Positions 15,875-23,923 of a DNA stretch of 64,000 bases are shown here, piece after piece; position 1 is the stretch's first letter; each line of letters starts with the position of its first letter. Under the pieces are notes generated by a model. The model was not told the origin of the DNA and ran no database searches. It was given only the letters and a program-made list of their open reading frames with translations. Source of the DNA: an uncultured Phocaeicola sp. (lineage in GTDB: Bacteria; Bacteroidota; Bacteroidia; Bacteroidales; Bacteroidaceae); assembly GCA_948956705.1 (NCBI GenBank), contig CARCZS010000002.1, positions 72,276 to 136,275 on the forward strand, written 5' to 3'. The translations under genes and the position numbers were made by a program.

Positions 15875-16149
15875 TATTGCACCTCCTCATCTTTACACAT
15901 AACGACATCGCCACAAATATAATCCCAACCAAAAATAGCATTGTGTTTATGCGCTATTTCCGTGGCTGTTTCGTTGGAATCTAAAACGTCTTTCCCATTA
16001 TCATTGATTACGAGAATATCCCCATTGTGTAGGTTTATAATATCAATGTAACCATCTACGAACTTTTGCAGTTCATCCAGTTGGAAGCCCAGCCCGTTTT
16101 GAGGTTGGATTTCCAATTTACTTCCGTCTGTCTTTATCAGTGTTGCCAT
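15874..16149 (-). CDS. DUF3846-like phage protein (91 aa)
   Basis: The C-terminal half fits DUF3846: 'LHNGDILVINDNGKDVLDSN' then 'NETATEIAHKHNAIFGWDYI' and 'CGDVVMC'. Such proteins are common in phages and conjugative elements; function unknown. Start preceded by AAAGGAGG lying inside the previous gene's end. Stop and the methylase start share one base. Confidence 0.75.
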   Translation of the reverse strand: MATLIKTDGSKLEIQPQNGLGFQLDELQKFVDGYIDIINLHNGDILVINDNGKDVLDSNETATEIAHKHNAIFGWDYICGDVVMCKDEEVQ

Positions 16150-16150
16150 C

Positions 16151-16345
16151 TTATTTTGCCTCCTTTCGTTTTAGTTGAAGTTTTACCTTTTCGGCATCAA
16201 ACTCATAGTTCATACACTCAGTAAAGTTTCCCATTATAAGCATTAGAGGGAAGAGCATACCATGCTTACATCCTCTTCCTAATTCGTCTGATGCTGCCTT
16301 GCATGAATCACATCTATAAATGTCTTGTACTGTTACTATTGCCAT
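16151..16345 (-). CDS. Small cysteine-containing phage protein (64 aa)
   Basis: The ATG at 16345 is chosen over 16411 because GAAAGGAGG lies 7 bases upstream. Product has 'YRCDSCKAASDELGRGCKHG' with four cysteines or histidines able to bind zinc. Overlaps the end of the upstream gene by 32 bases. Confidence 0.6.
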   Translation of the reverse strand: MAIVTVQDIYRCDSCKAASDELGRGCKHGMLFPLMLIMGNFTECMNYEFDAEKVKLQLKRKEAK

Positions 16346-16526
16346 TGTGAGCCTCCTTTCTTGCCTTGTGAACGCCTTTAGTATAATTGCGTTCAACACG
16401 TCTAACGTCATTGTATTTTGCTTGCGCTGTAGATTCTATCATGTGGGGTTTTTCGTTTCCCACCCAATGAGCATCCGGGTGTTCCTGCTGTATTGCCGCT
16501 AAAATTGCATCTTTCAATATTCCCAT
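16314..16526 (-). CDS. Phage hypothetical protein (70 aa)
   Basis: 70 residues starting MGILKDAILAAIQQEHPDAH, with a histidine/arginine-rich C-terminus. The overlap with the next gene and the Shine-Dalgarno of that gene inside its coding region point to coupled translation. No family recognised. Confidence 0.5.
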   Translation of the reverse strand: MGILKDAILAAIQQEHPDAHWVGNEKPHMIESTAQAKYNDVRRVERNYTKGVHKARKEAHNGNSNSTRHL

Positions 16527-16537
16527 ATCCTAAAATT

Positions 16538-16717
16538 TTATTGGTTGATACACACGCTTGTTGGAACGATTAATTTATAAGTCGCACCATTTGGGAAACC
16601 ATCTTTAATGGCTTCTTTTATTTCTTTTGCGGATGGAACGCTGTTGCGCACTCCAAACTCAATCTTTCCCAAACGTCTGCCGTTATGGTCGAAAATGATA
16701 TAAGTGTATTCATTCAT
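16538..16717 (-). CDS. Phage hypothetical protein (59 aa)
   Basis: The start MNEYTYIIFDHNGRRLGKIE at 16717 is preferred to an in-frame ATG at 16768, which would overlap the upstream gene. Beta-rich N-terminus. Function unknown. Confidence 0.5.
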   Translation of the reverse strand: MNEYTYIIFDHNGRRLGKIEFGVRNSVPSAKEIKEAIKDGFPNGATYKLIVPTSVCINQ

Positions 16718-16728
16718 AATTTTGAAAT

Positions 16729-16881
16729 TTACTTGGTTACTACTGTTACAAATTGGCACTTTGCCCAAAGTGTAAAATCATTGCTGCTTATGTACTTCTG
16801 ATTTTTGGCTTCAATGGCTTTAGCTTGTTTTTCGCTAATCTCTTTGCCTTGCAAATAATATTTTTTCATACGGTGTTGCAT
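16729..16881 (-). CDS. Phage hypothetical protein (50 aa)
   Basis: The frame is open to 17082, but that part overlaps the convincing gene at 16911-17276. A start at 16881 or 16869 (MKKYYLQGKEISEKQAKAIE) gives a short basic helical protein typical of this block. The exact start is uncertain. Confidence 0.4.
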   Translation of the reverse strand: MQHRMKKYYLQGKEISEKQAKAIEAKNQKYISSNDFTLWAKCQFVTVVTK

Positions 16882-16910
16882 TGTGTAGGGGATTGCTACC
16901 CTACTGGTTA

Positions 16911-17276
16911 TTACTTTCTTAAAATTTCGTCTAATAGTTCTTTGTCTAATTTCCAAAGGTTGTACCCTTTGGCTATTTTTCTTCTGAGATACTCTCTTTC
17001 TCCAATCATAGCTATTGCTTTTTCTCTTAAATCTGATGCACTCCACTTTTCGGCTTGTTCTATAAGAAAGTTTGCAAGACATTTGCGTTCTTCGTAAAGT
17101 TCACGAACTAACACCGTTTTTTGCTCTATTTCTTTCAGAGCTGCCGGGTTTTTCATCCACAACTTACAAAACGCATCTTTATCAAGGTCTGTATTCATGT
17201 AGCAAGTTTCAACCTCTATATAGTTGTCCGCTGTTAGCTTCAACCCGGTTCTTTCTTCAAATTCTTTCTGTGTCAT
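16911..17276 (-). CDS. Phage hypothetical protein (121 aa)
   Basis: The start at 17276 (MTQKEFEERTGLKLTADNYI) is preferred: this opening is typical of small Bacteroides phage and mobile-element proteins. The rest is a charged helical protein ending 'YNLWKLDKELLDEILRK'. Function unknown. Confidence 0.6.
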   Translation of the reverse strand: MTQKEFEERTGLKLTADNYIEVETCYMNTDLDKDAFCKLWMKNPAALKEIEQKTVLVRELYEERKCLANFLIEQAEKWSASDLREKAIAMIGEREYLRRKIAKGYNLWKLDKELLDEILRK

Positions 17277-17287
17277 GGCAATATGTA

Positions 17288-17539
17288 TTATAGTATTGAT
17301 ATTTCTTTTTGAGCTAATTTGCTGTCTGTGAGGCACAGCACTTCATATTTCATTTTTTTGTAGTTGTAAACTACCTCTAATGTGTTTTGCCCTCTGCCGT
17401 CTGCCCTTTCGTCATAAATGGTTTTGATATGCTGGTACATGATATTACCCATCATAAAGTTTACACATCCCGAATCATAGAAGTAAAATGCTACCGCATA
17501 TTCCAATGTTTTCTTTTTATCAATACTCTTAGTTGCCAT
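17288..17539 (-). CDS. Phage hypothetical protein (83 aa)
   Basis: The start at 17539 (MATKSIDKKKTLEYAVAFYF) avoids overlap with the upstream gene. Small alpha/beta protein; no domain recognised. Second gene of the minus-strand block counted from its promoter. Confidence 0.5.
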   Translation of the reverse strand: MATKSIDKKKTLEYAVAFYFYDSGCVNFMMGNIMYQHIKTIYDERADGRGQNTLEVVYNYKKMKYEVLCLTDSKLAQKEISIL

Positions 17540-17564
17540 AATCTGAAAATTTAGTGTTGCATTA

Positions 17565-17804
17565 TTATTTTTGTACTTTGTATATTTCAACATCAGGTAC
17601 TACTTTCTCTACTCTGTTGCGTATGAAATCGGTAATAATATCTTCGTGGCTCCACTCTTTAGAATAAGACATTGTATCATGGTAGCCATCACAGATTACG
17701 CTTCCATTGCTGGTTACGGACAAGCTAAAATAGATAGCCATTTCTGCTAAACTGTGGCACTTAAAATGCTTGTTTCCTTTTATTAGAATATAATTCACAT
17801 CCAT
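17565..17804 (-). CDS. Phage hypothetical protein (79 aa), first gene of minus-strand block
   Basis: 79 residues: 'MDVNYILIKGNKHFKCHSLA' then an acidic middle and 'VEKVVPDVEIYKVQK'. The promoter at 17844-17874 lies 40 bases upstream, so this is the first gene of the block that includes the methyltransferase. Function unknown. Confidence 0.55.
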   Translation of the reverse strand: MDVNYILIKGNKHFKCHSLAEMAIYFSLSVTSNGSVICDGYHDTMSYSKEWSHEDIITDFIRNRVEKVVPDVEIYKVQK

Positions 17805-17843
17805 ATCACATATATTTTAAACGTTATCAATCTTATTACGATG

Positions 17844-17874
17844 CAAATATAGGCTATATATTTAATATAACAAA
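17844..17874 (-). promoter_or_regulatory. Consensus promoter for the minus-strand accessory block
   Basis: Minus strand: TTTG (17874-17871), 19 bases, TATATTTG (17851-17844). Both boxes match the Bacteroides consensus exactly. Transcription would start near 17837 and run into the gene at 17804. Confidence 0.75.
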
Positions 17875-17880
17875 GTATTT

Positions 17881-18038
17881 GGATATATTTTTGGATATAT
17901 TTTCAAAATACCTATGTGATAGTTGGTTTTGATAGTCTTTTAGTGGTAATTTCCTTTATTTAAGATGGGTGAAAATGCTCGAATGGATATATTTACTGCA
18001 AAACAGGATATATTTTGTGCTTTTTGAGGATATATTTT
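17881..18038 (+). repeat. Five direct copies of GGATATATTT(T/A)
   Basis: Copies start at 17881, 17893, 17985, 18006 and 18028; four read GGATATATTTT and one GGATATATTTA. They begin 7 bases upstream of the minus-strand -33 box and fill the divergent control region. They may be binding sites for a phage regulator or iteron-like origin repeats; the region is also very AT-rich. Confidence 0.6.
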
Positions 18039-18063
18039 TGTTGAGTGAAAAATATTATTCCTA

Positions 18064-18096
18064 TTGTGTTAATCAAACACATATTTGTTATATTGA
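18064..18096 (+). promoter_or_regulatory. 19-bp inverted repeat with -7-like box (site D)
   Basis: TTGTGTTAATCAAACACAT (18064-18082) has the shared 8-3-8 layout. Six bases later TATATTGA (18089-18096) is an imperfect -7 box at the same spacing as in site A. It probably drives the structural operon together with site E. Confidence 0.55.
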
Positions 18097-18178
18097 ATAT
18101 AGTAAATGAAAAATCGCTTTTACGTCTTGTTTTTAAGCGTAAGATGCTAATAGGCAAGTAATTTACCGAGTAAAATAT

Positions 18179-18221
18179 GTGTGTTTATAGAACGCATATA
18201 TGATTTTATTTCATATCTTTG
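18179..18221 (+). promoter_or_regulatory. 19-bp inverted repeat and -7 box for the structural operon (site E)
   Basis: GTGTGTTTATAGAACGCAT (18179-18197) matches the shared repeat. TATCTTTG (18214-18221) is a good -7 box 16 bases later; no TTTG lies at the proper -33 place. The scaffold gene starts 40 bases downstream. Confidence 0.6.
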
Positions 18222-18260
18222 CTCTGTAGAAGTTCAACTTACTAAATAACAAAAGCAACA

Positions 18261-18866
18261 ATGAATAAGAAACTCTTTGAGAAAGTCAAAGGCTTGTGTA
18301 AAGACACTGGTCTTTCGGAGAAGTACCTTAAAGCGATAACCGAAAAAATGGGTGGCAGCATTGAGGATGATTCTACCGATGATGAGGCAATAGAAAGTAC
18401 GGCAAATCTGATTGCGGAAGTGGCTAAGGAAAGTCAAGGTGAAGCAACCCGATGGGCAAACAAAAAGAAACCAACCCAAACCGAGGATGAGGAAGAGGAA
18501 GAAAGAAAGCGTAAGGAAGAAGAATCTAAACGTAAGGGCAAGGTGGCTTTGGACGAAGCGACTGAAAAGAGGTTAAAGGAAATGGAGGAAAAGATTGCTA
18601 ACTACGAAGCCAAAGAAAGCAAAGAAGCCCGTGCGAAGGAAGTAGTTAAGGCTATGGAAAAGCACAAAATCCCGGCTTATCTCCGTGACCGTTTGGCAAA
18701 ATCAATCTCCGATGATGAAGATATTGAGGATGCCGTTTCCGCTTACAAACAGGAGCTTATTACAAATGGGCTTGATGATGAACACTCAGGGGGTTCTAAG
18801 GCGGCAAGTGAAAAGCAAATTGATGAAGCTGCTGATAGCTTGCTGGAATCAATAACCGTAAAATAA
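18261..18866 (+). CDS. Putative capsid scaffolding protein
   Basis: 201 residues, almost entirely charged helix with a run of glutamates and lysines (about residues 70-130), no hydrophobic core, placed two genes before the major capsid protein. This is the usual look and place of a scaffold that guides prohead assembly and is then released. No sequence motif proves it. Confidence 0.6.
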   Translation: MNKKLFEKVKGLCKDTGLSEKYLKAITEKMGGSIEDDSTDDEAIESTANLIAEVAKESQGEATRWANKKKPTQTEDEEEEERKRKEEESKRKGKVALDEATEKRLKEMEEKIANYEAKESKEARAKEVVKAMEKHKIPAYLRDRLAKSISDDEDIEDAVSAYKQELITNGLDDEHSGGSKAASEKQIDEAADSLLESITVK

Positions 18867-18874
18867 AAGATGAA

Positions 18875-19522
18875 ATGAAAAGAAAGACTGCTTCATTTAC
18901 CGGGATGCGACCCATTTTCACGGGTTCGCCCTCTATCGTGCAAGGCGGCTTCAATCTGGACGTGGAAAACCAACATTTCGCTGTTGGCGATACCGTGCCT
19001 GCCGGAACGCTTGCTATCAAGGATGAGGTGAAAAGGACGGTGCAAGTCATCAAGACTGCAAAAGTGGTGGAAGTGGATGCAGAAAACACCAAGAAAGTAA
19101 GCCTGTACGTGGATGAGTTCTACGAGCCTTGCTTTGCCGTTGGTGATTTGGTGCTGAAAGACGGCACAGCCGCTACAGCCATTGCCGATGTTCCCACAAT
19201 CGAAAAGATTGAGCGAAACGGAAACAATTACATTGTCACTCTCTCCAAAGCCATTGCCGGGCTTGTAAAGGATGATGTATTGGTAGAGGTTGTTTCGGAC
19301 GGACAAACTGCCGCAAAATCAAAGGAGCGTGGCACTTCCAACTCCGTACTGATTGCCGATGTGGAAGTAGGCGAGTTTGAAACCTCTGTAGATGTTTCTG
19401 CCGACACCATGCAATACGCAATGTACGAAAGACGTGTGCCGCCTATCCCTGCCGGGCAAAAGGACACTACGGGCGATTACTTGAAAGGGAATCCCCACGT
19501 GAAATTAACGAAATCACACTAA
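18875..19522 (+). CDS. Putative capsid decoration or head-fibre protein
   Basis: 215 residues, beta-rich, with repeated valine-rich strands (VDVSADTMQYAMYERRVPPI near the C-terminus and 'FAVGDTVPAGTLAIKD' early). It lies between the scaffold-like and major capsid genes, where phages encode decoration or head-fibre proteins. The first 20 residues contain a 'MRPIFTGSPSIVQGGFNLD' segment. Assignment is by position. Confidence 0.5.
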   Translation: MKRKTASFTGMRPIFTGSPSIVQGGFNLDVENQHFAVGDTVPAGTLAIKDEVKRTVQVIKTAKVVEVDAENTKKVSLYVDEFYEPCFAVGDLVLKDGTAATAIADVPTIEKIERNGNNYIVTLSKAIAGLVKDDVLVEVVSDGQTAAKSKERGTSNSVLIADVEVGEFETSVDVSADTMQYAMYERRVPPIPAGQKDTTGDYLKGNPHVKLTKSH

Positions 19523-19541
19523 CTAAAATTAGCGTAACGAC

Positions 19542-20777
19542 ATGAAATCTATTTTTTCAACATTCAAAGGGCTTCACAAGGACGGCAAACCGCTTGACTT
19601 TTTGGCAACGTGGAAAAAGACTTTTGATAAGGCTTCCGAACGTGAAACAACCCTTTTTCAGAAGATGTACTGTGATAGCTGGTTTACTACCAACACGCCC
19701 CAAATGTCATTGACTGCCGAGGCACTTGTAGGTAAGTACAACTTGCGTATCATGGCTACATTGATTGGTGATGAATCACCTACACCTATGAGGCGTTCTG
19801 ACGGCTTCGATGTGTGGACTAAGGAAATCCCCCGTGTGGGTCACAAGTTCCCCATGTACGCACGTGATTACCGTAAACTGATGGAGGTTTACGAAAATCC
19901 CCGTTTGAGTGAATCCGCTAAGGTGAAGCAAATTGAAAAGCTCCTTACCCACGACATGAAAGATGCTTATTTGGGCTGTAAGGACGTGATGGACTTTATC
20001 GCTCTGATGGCATTCTCTAATTGGGGTGTGGCTCAGTTCGTGCCGGAAATCAACAATCCGGGTGGACGTAAGTACGAGGTGGATTATCAAATGCCGGAAA
20101 CAAACAAGCTGGTATCAGCTTTCTTGTGGAACTCTGCCAATACCAAAGCTGGCAAGTTGTCCCCCGTTTTGATGTTGTCGGCTATCTGTAGTGACCTGCG
20201 TAACCGTGGCATTGAGCCGGGCGAAATCCTTATGAGCCAAGACCTCTATTTTTGGTTGCGTATGGACGAAACGACCCGTTTGTTGGTACATGGTAACGAT
20301 AAAAAGGCTCAGACCGTAACAACGGCTCAGATGGCAGATTTGCTTGCTGGTAATGAAATCCCCCCTGTAACGGTGATTACCCGTAAAATGGGTATGGATA
20401 TGGACGGTAAGCGTAAATCGCTTGAACCGTGGAATCACAACTTTATCTGTATCAAGCCTGCCGGGGTTATCGGTGAAATTCAGCCCGCCATTGAAGATAG
20501 CGAGTTGATAGAGGAAGAAAACGTGGACTACATGAACGCTGGCGGTGGTATTCGTATCGCCAAGTGGCGTACCGGGGAATCCACTGGTCAAGTTGCAGCC
20601 GAATATACACAAGGCTCTGGACGTTTGTTGCCTCTTATCACTGAAATTGGTGCTATCATCTGTTTACAGGTGCGTGGCTTTGAGGAAAAGGAAGTACCAG
20701 CCGATGCAAATGGTGTGGCACGTACCTATTGGACTAAATCCGAATTTGAGAGTGCAACAGCTCTTGAAGTAGGCTAA
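19542..20777 (+). CDS. Major capsid protein
   Basis: 411 residues, in the usual place after scaffold and before head-tail connectors. Helical N-terminus (KSIFSTFKGLHKDGKPLDFL), an extended 'PTPMRRSDGFDVWTKEIPRVG' region like an E-loop, and a C-terminal domain with 'LPLITEIGAIICLQVRGFEE'. These fit an HK97-type fold, but no motif is diagnostic. Confidence 0.75.
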   Translation: MKSIFSTFKGLHKDGKPLDFLATWKKTFDKASERETTLFQKMYCDSWFTTNTPQMSLTAEALVGKYNLRIMATLIGDESPTPMRRSDGFDVWTKEIPRVGHKFPMYARDYRKLMEVYENPRLSESAKVKQIEKLLTHDMKDAYLGCKDVMDFIALMAFSNWGVAQFVPEINNPGGRKYEVDYQMPETNKLVSAFLWNSANTKAGKLSPVLMLSAICSDLRNRGIEPGEILMSQDLYFWLRMDETTRLLVHGNDKKAQTVTTAQMADLLAGNEIPPVTVITRKMGMDMDGKRKSLEPWNHNFICIKPAGVIGEIQPAIEDSELIEEENVDYMNAGGGIRIAKWRTGESTGQVAAEYTQGSGRLLPLITEIGAIICLQVRGFEEKEVPADANGVARTYWTKSEFESATALEVG

Positions 20778-20788
20778 ATCTTTTGCTT

Positions 20789-21115
20789 ATGGAACTGGCA
20801 GTAAAGAAAGCGTTTATAGACAAAAACGACAAAGGCAAAATCTACAAGGTAGGTGAAACCTTGCATACCGATGAGCTTAACCGAGTTAATGATTTGGTTG
20901 CAAGGGGCATTTGTGTGATTAAGTCTTTGGAAAGCAAACAGGCTGAAAAGGTCACTTTCCAAGACAATGAATATGATTTGAATGTGGTAAAGGATGCTTT
21001 GGAATCCATCAATGCCCCCGTTGCCAAAAATGCCGGGGTTAAAGGTGTAACCAAAGCGATTGAAGCCCTTTCAGATGAGAGTGTAACGGCTTTGAAAGAA
21101 GCCCTTGAAAAATAG
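20789..21115 (+). CDS. Phage head-region hypothetical protein (108 aa)
   Basis: The ATG at 20789 is chosen over TTG at 20783. N-terminus 'ELAVKKAFIDKNDKGKIYKV' with 'GETLHTDELNRVNDLVARGI' resembles small head proteins that follow capsid genes; the C-terminus is helical. Role unknown. Confidence 0.6.
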   Translation: MELAVKKAFIDKNDKGKIYKVGETLHTDELNRVNDLVARGICVIKSLESKQAEKVTFQDNEYDLNVVKDALESINAPVAKNAGVKGVTKAIEALSDESVTALKEALEK

Positions 21116-21120
21116 TAGTG

Positions 21121-21456
21121 ATGGGAACTTTGACAAAATACAATGCGTTGGTGGGTGAGCTTGAACCCTATACCCCAAGCCGCCTTGCTTTGCAAAAGGC
21201 ACTTGCTGATGTGAAGATAAGCGACTGGGATAGTGAGTACAATGCCGACACAGACCAACGCACGATAGCCATAGCCGCTATAAAGGTGCTAAAGCGGATG
21301 ATTGTGCTTACCAATGACACGTTAGGTAAGTCCTCACAAGGCTACAGCGTGGAGAAGTTGGAGAAGCGCATTAAAGACCTTTGCAACGAGAACGGTTTGG
21401 ACGTTTCGGATTTTGTCGAAGTTTCTTCCATTACGGACGGCTCTAATTTGTGGTGA
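21121..21456 (+). CDS. Putative head-tail connector protein (111 aa)
   Basis: Helical protein of connector size (GTLTKYNALVGELEPYTPSR...) located just after the capsid genes, where head-tail adaptors normally lie. A GTG directly precedes the ATG and could also serve as start. Assignment by position and size. Confidence 0.5.
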   Translation: MGTLTKYNALVGELEPYTPSRLALQKALADVKISDWDSEYNADTDQRTIAIAAIKVLKRMIVLTNDTLGKSSQGYSVEKLEKRIKDLCNENGLDVSDFVEVSSITDGSNLW

Positions 21457-21457
21457 T

Positions 21458-21790
21458 ATGGCACGGAATAACGGAACTTTCAGATACACCGCTTTGCCCC
21501 TTGAAGCAACGAGGGATGAAGCAACGGGATTTTACACGGACGATGATGCGCCCGTGTGGGTGAAAGGCTGTGAGTGTCAAGTGGAGAAATTCATACCTGC
21601 CAAGCAACGATTGGGAACGGACGGGCAAATGTATTCATACACCTTTGATGTGTTTTTACCATCCTACTTTGAGGGTGATTTGAGTATAGGCGCACGTGTG
21701 GAAGTGACTTTGGAGCGTGGAGGTGTGGATGAGTTCACCATTTCGGGAATAGATGATACAAACCCTAAATACATAGAGATATGGGGATAA
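21458..21790 (+). CDS. Putative head closure protein (110 aa)
   Basis: The ATG at 21458 is preferred because it follows the previous stop. Beta-rich small protein ('CECQVEKFIPAKQRLGTDGQ', 'DLSIGARVEVTLERGGVDEF'), as in head-tail stopper proteins. Its last base is shared with the next start (TAATG). Confidence 0.5.
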   Translation: MARNNGTFRYTALPLEATRDEATGFYTDDDAPVWVKGCECQVEKFIPAKQRLGTDGQMYSYTFDVFLPSYFEGDLSIGARVEVTLERGGVDEFTISGIDDTNPKYIEIWG

Positions 21791-22251
21791 TGCCGATGTT
21801 TGACAAAGGGGCTATCTTAAACCCCGTGGCTGCTTTCCAAAAGCAACTTGAATTGGCTTTCGTAACCTTGTTAAAATACATGGGCGAAAAGCTGGCTAAG
21901 TATGCTAAGGATAGCCACAACTACCAAGACCAAACGGGCAATTTAACCAACTCTATAGGCTATGCCGTGGTACAGAATAAGGAAATCGTTTACTATGGTG
22001 GGTCAGACCAGCCCGGAGAGGGTGCGAAAGCCATGTTGGAGGCTGCAATGAAGTATGCCGCCACGCTGCCAAACACTTTTTCCCTCATTATAGTAGCCGG
22101 AATGAATTATGCCGCCTACGTGGAAGCCAAAGGGTACAACGTGATTCTACCTGCCGAACTGAAAGCCAAAAGCGAACTTCCTGCCGAGATTAACAAGTTG
22201 GTGATGAAAGCTAATAAGAAAGCAATCGAATTATTCGGGAACGCAGCATGA
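21790..22251 (+). CDS. HK97 gp10-like tail completion protein
   Basis: Starts on the last base of the previous stop (TAATG). About 153 residues with the gp10 pattern: 'YQDQTGNLTNSIGYAVV', a loop with 'GGSDQPGEGA', then 'VAGMNYAAYVEAKGYNVILP'. This family completes the tail terminator end and joins tail to head. Overlaps the next gene by 4 bases. Confidence 0.7.
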   Translation: MPMFDKGAILNPVAAFQKQLELAFVTLLKYMGEKLAKYAKDSHNYQDQTGNLTNSIGYAVVQNKEIVYYGGSDQPGEGAKAMLEAAMKYAATLPNTFSLIIVAGMNYAAYVEAKGYNVILPAELKAKSELPAEINKLVMKANKKAIELFGNAA

Positions 22252-22673
22252 TAACGACTGAGGAAATAGCAACAAAGGTTTACGCCATGCTTCAAGCAAG
22301 CGAGGTGAAAAACTTCATTTCGGGTGTGATTGATTACGAGCGTAACGACTACACCAAAGAGGATGTGATAATTGTCCCTCATACGATAGACGGTGAAGCA
22401 TCCGTGCGCTACGGTCAGATAAACGTGAATATTCATGTGCCGGATAAGGTGATAGCCAAAGGCAAGGGGCAAGCCGTTTACAGGACACATTTTAAGAGGC
22501 TCATAGAGATAAGGGCAAAGGTGGTTGAGGTGTTGAAAAACCATTATGAAAGTGGGAAAGGCTATAACTGGAACATAGGGCGGTTTAACCCACCGATTAA
22601 GGAGAAAGACCAAAACGAACATTTTGTTTCCCTTGCTTTGGAGCTTACAGTAAGAGAAAAGAGTATCAACTAA
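22248..22673 (+). CDS. Putative tail terminator protein (141 aa)
   Basis: Follows the gp10-like gene and precedes the major tail protein, the standard place of the tail terminator. Alpha/beta protein with 'YGQINVNIHVPDKVIAKGKG' and 'YNWNIGRFNPPIKEKD'. Assignment by order. Confidence 0.55.
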   Translation: MITTEEIATKVYAMLQASEVKNFISGVIDYERNDYTKEDVIIVPHTIDGEASVRYGQINVNIHVPDKVIAKGKGQAVYRTHFKRLIEIRAKVVEVLKNHYESGKGYNWNIGRFNPPIKEKDQNEHFVSLALELTVREKSIN

Positions 22674-22688
22674 TAAAAAATTAAGATT

Positions 22689-23198
22689 ATGCCGATTTTA
22701 GCAACAATGGGGTTGAAAAAGATTTATATCGCCCCTGCCATGACCGATGGAAGTATGCCCGCAAAAGGCAACCAATGGCTTGATTTGGGCGATGTGTATC
22801 AAGACACTTGCAACTTGAAAGATGATTCTCCCGAAATCACGGAACATAAGTCGGAAACGTCAAGCAAGGTTATTACGTTGGTGGGTGAAACACCTACAAA
22901 TGTGGAGCTTTCTTTGATGGACCCGGATTTGGAATTGCTTGCACGTTATTTCGGTGGTACTATTGCTGGAGAAAAGGGCAAGCGCACTTGGATTCGTCCA
23001 CGAAAATTGGAATACAAGGAGTGGGCGTTATGGATTCAACCGGAAGAGGGCTTGTTTATCGGGTGTGCCAATGTGCGTATCATCCCGACATTCGAGATTA
23101 CCTATTCTTCAAAGGGTATCTGCCTTGTGCCTATGACTATCAAGTTCCAATCAAACTTGCAAGCAAGCGAGGAAATGAGCGACCCAACAGTAGCATGA
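22689..23198 (+). CDS. Major tail tube protein
   Basis: 169 residues before the tail chaperones. 'GLKKIYIAPAMTDGSMPAKG', 'WLDLGDVYQDTCNLKDD' and 'VELSLMDPDLELLARYFGGT' fit long-tail tube proteins of Bacteroides siphoviruses. Many copies stack to form the tail tube whose length is set by the tape measure. A terminator-like hairpin follows, which would raise its expression relative to downstream genes. Confidence 0.7.
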   Translation: MPILATMGLKKIYIAPAMTDGSMPAKGNQWLDLGDVYQDTCNLKDDSPEITEHKSETSSKVITLVGETPTNVELSLMDPDLELLARYFGGTIAGEKGKRTWIRPRKLEYKEWALWIQPEEGLFIGCANVRIIPTFEITYSSKGICLVPMTIKFQSNLQASEEMSDPTVA

Positions 23199-23222
23199 CA
23201 CTGAAAAAGTCTGAGAACCGAT

Positions 23223-23252
23223 AGCCTCCTATCCCCGGATGGGGGGCTTTTT
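23223..23252 (+). terminator. Terminator-like hairpin after the tail tube gene
   Basis: AGCCTCCTATCC pairs with GGATGGGGGGCT (23223-23248, some G-T pairs), followed by TTTTT. It could terminate part of the transcripts and explain high tail tube expression. Confidence 0.65.
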
Positions 23253-23266
23253 AACTTTTAAGACAA

Positions 23267-23923
23267 ATGGAACAACTGAATAATGAACGTGAATTGACCC
23301 GTGAAGAACGCTTGGAAATCGAAGAAAAGGCGATACAGGCACTTGTGAACATGGGAGTGAAATTCAATGTACCGCTTAAAATTAACCCGGTAAAACCGCC
23401 ACGCTTCATCCGTTGGTGGAATAAGCATTTTCCGAACCATGTAAAGATGTGGCGTGACAAACGTATTCCCAAAGGCTGGGATGTGTCCGAAACAGAAGTA
23501 CCCAATGCCGCTTTGCAAACTATGGAGCGTGTATATATGCGCCACTTCCATTTGAAGCCTCTTTATTTGGGTACGATGGATTGTTTGAGGCGGTTGTATC
23601 TGAATATAGAATACGATGAGGAAAAGATACAAGCCGAACCCATACAGGAAAGCAAACGCCTTTTCAAGTATATTCCTCTGATGGCTGAGATTGCAGCCGT
23701 AGCCGTGCTTAACAATCCCGTGGTAGCTGACCCCTCTAAAGACAAAGAGGTGAAAGCCTTGAAAGCGTTTTTCATGGAACACCTTACATCTACCCGGCTT
23801 GAAAAGCTGGCAGACGTGATAAGCCAAATGATGAATCCCGGGGGTTTTACGTCCTCTATTCGGTCAATACGGGAGATAGGAACGACCAATCCGAAGAAAC
23901 TCAAAGCAAACCGAGTAGAGTAA
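23267..23923 (+). CDS. Tail assembly chaperone (gpG-like)
   Basis: 218 residues, located just before the tape measure gene, the position of lambda gpG. N-terminus is charged helix (MEQLNNERELTREERLEIEE), then a mixed domain. Overlapping it in the -1 frame is an open frame (23803-24156) that reaches the tape measure start, with a canonical slippery heptamer at 23842-23848. So it is probably made in a short form and a rarer frameshifted fusion, as in many long-tailed phages. Confidence 0.75.
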   Translation: MEQLNNERELTREERLEIEEKAIQALVNMGVKFNVPLKINPVKPPRFIRWWNKHFPNHVKMWRDKRIPKGWDVSETEVPNAALQTMERVYMRHFHLKPLYLGTMDCLRRLYLNIEYDEEKIQAEPIQESKRLFKYIPLMAEIAAVAVLNNPVVADPSKDKEVKALKAFFMEHLTSTRLEKLADVISQMMNPGGFTSSIRSIREIGTTNPKKLKANRVE

